In this document: positions 60,812 to 64,000 of the stretch, piece by piece
Layout: every line of letters begins with the position of its first letter
Position numbering within the stretch: position 1 is the stretch's first letter
Source: Nakazawaea peltata
Lineage: Eukaryota > Ascomycota > Pichiomycetes > Alaninales > Pachysolenaceae
Length of the DNA stretch: 64,000 nt
NCBI GenBank assembly: GCA_001599355.1
Contig: BCGQ01000001.1
Location: 561,135-625,134, forward strand
Reading direction: 5' to 3'
Notes under the pieces: model-generated
Database searches by the model: none
The model's input: the letters and a program-made list of their open reading frames with translations, nothing else
Told to the model about the DNA's origin: nothing
Translations under genes and position numbers: made by a program

Positions 60812-62050
60812 ATGCCCAGAGCATTGGTACGACACTTTTCTTCACGATACACAGCACTTTTAAACAAAGAAAGTGGTAAACCCGACCAAAAGTCGGCTAT
60901 TTACACCCGTTTACAACAACTTGCGGAAGATTCGGGGGTCATCTCAGATGCTTTGCCGTCTGAGATGGAGATTGTCAAGCTCCAGAATAAACTCGAGCAA
61001 CAAAAGTTCGATGCCCAATACTCCAAGCAAACCGCAGCAGCCAAGATTCCCTCATACTCTAGCAAACATACCAAAGATATCGCAATGGCAGCCCCATGGA
61101 CCGGAGAAGAATCCATCCATGATCTGAATTTGAGAATGTTAGTCGATAGTAAGAAGCCATTGCGAGGATCCAGCAGTACGAACATGGGCAGCCGGTCTTC
61201 CTCTGTTAGATCTAGAATATATAATGCAAGAGAAGGCTCAATTGACTACTCTCTTTCGAAATTGGCTGCTAAAGAGAAGGAGGAAGGTGTCGGAGATGAC
61301 GATGGGTGGCGTGACCGTTACAGAGAGCGTTTATTAGGGGTGGAATTTTTTGGTCCAACGTCTGTAGCCAGTACTCTGCACTCATTGAAGCTGTTAGTTG
61401 ACCGTAAAATAGAAGATGCTCGTCATCGTGGGGAATTTGATAATCTTCCAAATAGGGGTAAACCTTTACAAGAAGATCTGCATTCGAGATCACTGTATAT
61501 TGATAGAACAGAGTATCATTTGAATAATATATTGAAGAGACAAGATATTGTCCCGCCTTGGATCGAGAAACAAGGATCTGTGCAACATTCTGTCAATGAT
61601 TTCAGGGCAAATCTCGATAAAAAATGGCTCAAACGACTGGTTCTTTTGATTAATGAAAAATATCCTCACCTTACCAAGGAGCAGAAATTGAATCTCATGG
61701 AGCAAAACCCCCCAAATCTTCGAGATCCCGAATGGGAATTAGAACAAAATTCTTATCTCACTTCGAAAATAAACTCTCTCAATGACAATTTAAGAGGATA
61801 TAACCTTCAACTGCCATTACTGTCCCAGAAACTCTACCTCATCAAAGAGAAAGAGCTAGAACTGATGTACAAGAGGTGTACGAAAGAACGAATTCATGAG
61901 CAATTGAAATTATTTTTACTCGGAGACGAGCAACCAAAGATCAAACCGATCCGTCCAGGATCATACTTAGCATATAATGACCTCCCCCAACGTGGTGATC
62001 AGGACTCCATGGGAACCCTCTTCTGGAACATGTTCAAGAGGAAGACATAA
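60812..62050 (+). CDS. DUF1992 (DnaJ homologue subfamily C member 28-type) protein, probably mitochondrial
   Basis: A 412-residue protein. MPRALVRHFSSRYTALL is a good mitochondrial presequence. The DUF1992 core lies at about residues 180-260: LLVDRKIEDARHRGEFDNLP, NRGKPL, then YIDRTEYHLNNILKRQDIVP with PPWIEKQ. It lacks a J-domain, as do most members. In animals DNAJC28 binds Golgi tethering factors, but the role of the fungal mitochondrial-type proteins is not known to me. The N-terminal 170 residues are Lys/Ser/Gln-rich and poorly conserved. Confidence 0.78.
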   Translation: MPRALVRHFSSRYTALLNKESGKPDQKSAIYTRLQQLAEDSGVISDALPSEMEIVKLQNKLEQQKFDAQYSKQTAAAKIPSYSSKHTKDIAMAAPWTGEESIHDLNLRMLVDSKKPLRGSSSTNMGSRSSSVRSRIYNAREGSIDYSLSKLAAKEKEEGVGDDDGWRDRYRERLLGVEFFGPTSVASTLHSLKLLVDRKIEDARHRGEFDNLPNRGKPLQEDLHSRSLYIDRTEYHLNNILKRQDIVPPWIEKQGSVQHSVNDFRANLDKKWLKRLVLLINEKYPHLTKEQKLNLMEQNPPNLRDPEWELEQNSYLTSKINSLNDNLRGYNLQLPLLSQKLYLIKEKELELMYKRCTKERIHEQLKLFLLGDEQPKIKPIRPGSYLAYNDLPQRGDQDSMGTLFWNMFKRKT

Positions 62051-62454
62051 GTTACCTAACACGGTAAGTACCCAATATGGAATTCAAAAATCCCAACCTC
62101 AACCGCTCAAAATCACGAAAAAAACACAAATTTGTAAATAATTAGCATATAAATACATTTAACGTATCGATACCAACGTTATAGTAGACCACATCGCATC
62201 GGCGCTGTTGATTAATCAATTGTAATCAGCTCGTGTTGCCGAATATTGTCAATTGATTGATCTTTCTCCATCGTTTGAACCGTCTTCATTCACACCACGG
62301 CTAGTGATTCGCACAGCCCCTGTTTTACCCAAAACATACACTCCACAAAATATTTGGTGTATTTTCCAACTCGAATTTCGATTGTTTTTCAAAGCTTGAA
62401 AGTTCGGGATAAGGAGCAGTCTGAGGTTCCATCAGCATACACAGTGAGAAGATA
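62051..62454. other. Intergenic region upstream of SGF73
   Basis: 404 bases without a gene. ACAGCCCC at 62313-62320 is the reverse complement of the GGGGCTGT core that forms the arrays around PWP1. Confidence 0.5.
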
Positions 62455-63942
62455 ATGTCCAAGAGGGTACCTGGAGGCCAACAGATAGTATTGAAAGTAT
62501 CTGATGATATAATTCAGAGATCATTGGGAGCCGAATCTAACAAAGTAATCACCGATATTAAGTCAAACGACAGCGAGAGAAGTGAAGATATCGAATCATT
62601 TTATAGTGGGAAACTCAACTGGAAAGATCTTGGTCTGTTTTTAGAGAATTTGAAAGCCGTCGATAACTCTGATCATAAGAGCATCAAATCCAGTTTACCG
62701 GTTGGAGGTTTAAAGAACAACTTATTGACAGCTCCATTGAGCTACAGAATCTGCAAGTCTTGTAAAAAACCCATTTTAGAATCGCATTTATTAGAACATA
62801 TAGATATTTGTGAGGAAGTCATGAGAACTAAACAGGCCACGAAGGATCGGTCTAAGTCACTGAAAGCATCTAAGAATAATGTTGATGGTGTTGGAGCCAC
62901 AACCAATACCAAGAAGAAGAGAAAGAATGCCGCATCTTCTGCGTATGATACGGCAGGGGAATCCACAAAGGAGAGTACTCCAGTGGCCGGACCAACTCCA
63001 AAGAAACAGAAGAAACTGCCTAAGGAGAAGAAAGCAAAGAAAGAAAAGGCCAAGAGTACACCAAAACCAAAGGAACCAGTTGATGTTGAGAAACAGTGTG
63101 GTGTTGCTTTACCTGGAGGTGGTTTCTGTGCGAGATCTTTGACTTGTAAAACACATTCTATGGGTGCTAAAAGACTGGTTCCAGGGAGATCTGCTCCTTA
63201 TGATCAGTTATTACTGCAATATCAACGTAAAAACCAAGCCAAGATCGCCGCGGGTGCTGCTCTGCTGCAGCTGCTGCAAGATGAGTTACTCCATGGTTCT
63301 CTGGGTCCTTTGGATGAAGATGAAGAGACCCAGTTGGTGATTGAAGGTGTATCGAGATCTTATGCATTACCTCTTGAAAGGAAGGTGATCATGCCTACCA
63401 GATTAAGATCCAAATTCTTGAGAATGAGAGAAATGTTTGCTGGTGCATTATTACCAAGAGTTGGAAATTCATCTTCAAATACCAGTATAGAGGGAAGAAC
63501 TCTGGTAGTTGATGTGGATCGTCCTAATGAATATTTCCATCTGGTAAGACCTCCGCAGAGAGTGGCTATAAGTCAATTACAGCAACATTATCTGCAACAG
63601 CAGCAATTACAGCAGCAACAGTTACAGCAACAACAGCAACAACAACAGAAGCTGAACTCTCTCCAACAACAAGGGCAACTGCAACCTCAACAAGTGCAAC
63701 AACAAATACCCCAGCAGCAGCTAACTCAACAAGCTCAACAGCAGCAAAAACAACAGCAGCAACAGCAACAACAAATGCAACAATTACAGGCATCTCAGTT
63801 GACTCCAGAACAACAGCAGATGTTGCTTCAAAGACAGCAACAACAAAGACGTCTGCAATTACTCCAACAGCAAAGATTACAACAAATGCAGCTGCTGCGT
63901 CTGCTGCTGGTTCTGCAACAGCAACAGCTGAAATTTAGGTAG
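62455..63942 (+). CDS. SGF73: SAGA deubiquitination-module subunit Sgf73 (ataxin-7 orthologue)
   Basis: A 495-residue protein. An N-terminal zinc finger (CKSCKKPILESHLLEHIDIC, residues about 97-116) and the SCA7 domain (CGVALPGGGFCARSLTCKTH, SMGAKRLVPGRSAPYD, residues about 213-253) are both present, separated by a Lys-rich linker. Sgf73 anchors Ubp8-Sgf11-Sus1 to SAGA and aids H2B deubiquitination. CTG at 63214 (YDQLL-x-QYQRKNQ) matches Ala in the yeast protein. The C-terminal 120 residues are Gln-rich; the many CTG codons there make it a Gln/Ala tract under the CUG=Ala code instead of Gln/Leu. Stop TAG at 63940-63942. Confidence 0.92.
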   Translation: MSKRVPGGQQIVLKVSDDIIQRSLGAESNKVITDIKSNDSERSEDIESFYSGKLNWKDLGLFLENLKAVDNSDHKSIKSSLPVGGLKNNLLTAPLSYRICKSCKKPILESHLLEHIDICEEVMRTKQATKDRSKSLKASKNNVDGVGATTNTKKKRKNAASSAYDTAGESTKESTPVAGPTPKKQKKLPKEKKAKKEKAKSTPKPKEPVDVEKQCGVALPGGGFCARSLTCKTHSMGAKRLVPGRSAPYDQLLLQYQRKNQAKIAAGAALLQLLQDELLHGSLGPLDEDEETQLVIEGVSRSYALPLERKVIMPTRLRSKFLRMREMFAGALLPRVGNSSSNTSIEGRTLVVDVDRPNEYFHLVRPPQRVAISQLQQHYLQQQQLQQQQLQQQQQQQQKLNSLQQQGQLQPQQVQQQIPQQQLTQQAQQQQKQQQQQQQQMQQLQASQLTPEQQQMLLQRQQQQRRLQLLQQQRLQQMQLLRLLLVLQQQQLKFR

Positions 63943-64000
63943 TATCTAAATGTGTAATAATTCGATAATGTTTGTATTAATATATACAGTTGAGACTAGG

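Overview
This 64 kb window is nuclear DNA of a budding yeast (Saccharomycotina). It holds about 25 protein genes, almost all with recognisable Saccharomyces cerevisiae orthologues, packed on both strands with short intergenic spaces. Three genes carry introns close to the start, each with GTAAGT at the 5' splice site and a perfect TACTAAC branch point. I saw no transposon, LTR, viral remnant, CRISPR array, rRNA or convincing tRNA gene.

The most informative signal is the genetic code. At strongly conserved positions of NMT1, NOP56, SET2, HEM1, PWP1 and SGF73, in-frame CTG codons sit where orthologues (as I recall them) have alanine, not leucine or serine. This points to CUG=Ala (NCBI translation table 26), known from Pachysolen tannophilus and its Nakazawaea/Peterozyma relatives. 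Standard-code translations of this window are therefore wrong at every CTG, which is rare in highly expressed genes and frequent in regulatory ones.

Layout. 0-10 kb: 3' end of a TDA10-type kinase, a Pho85-type cyclin, CTO1-like HAD hydrolase, formaldehyde dehydrogenase SFA1, COQ9, prefoldin YKE2, proteasome chaperone PBA1 (intron) and snoRNP protein NOP56. 10-25 kb: a Ume6-type zinc-cluster factor, a Crh cell-wall transglycosylase, glutamate synthase GLT1, ribosome-biogenesis factor PWP1, N-myristoyltransferase NMT1 and a PAR32-like protein. 25-40 kb: a SET-domain methyltransferase ending in a CaaX-like motif, NPY1, PGC1, casein kinase HRR25 (start codon split by an intron), an unknown Lys/Thr/Glu/Ala-rich protein (intron), an LST4-like protein and SET2. 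40-64 kb: a methyltransferase-like protein, HEM1, a GATA factor with coiled coil, a sparse 8.6 kb tract holding only a secreted Cys-rich protein and an Ada/AraC-type regulator, an AIM14-like oxidoreductase, a GH5 glucanase-like protein, a DUF1992 protein and SGF73.

Several genes share themes: nitrogen control (GLT1, PAR32-like, GATA factor, LST4-like), chromatin and transcription (SET2, SGF73, Ume6-type, Ada-type), ribosome assembly (NOP56, PWP1, both with AAAAATTTTT-like promoter elements), mitochondria (COQ9, HEM1, probably PGC1 and the DUF1992 protein) and cell wall (Crh, GH5). They look like an ordinary yeast gene neighbourhood rather than one functional cluster. Orthologue comparisons are from memory; no alignment was run.
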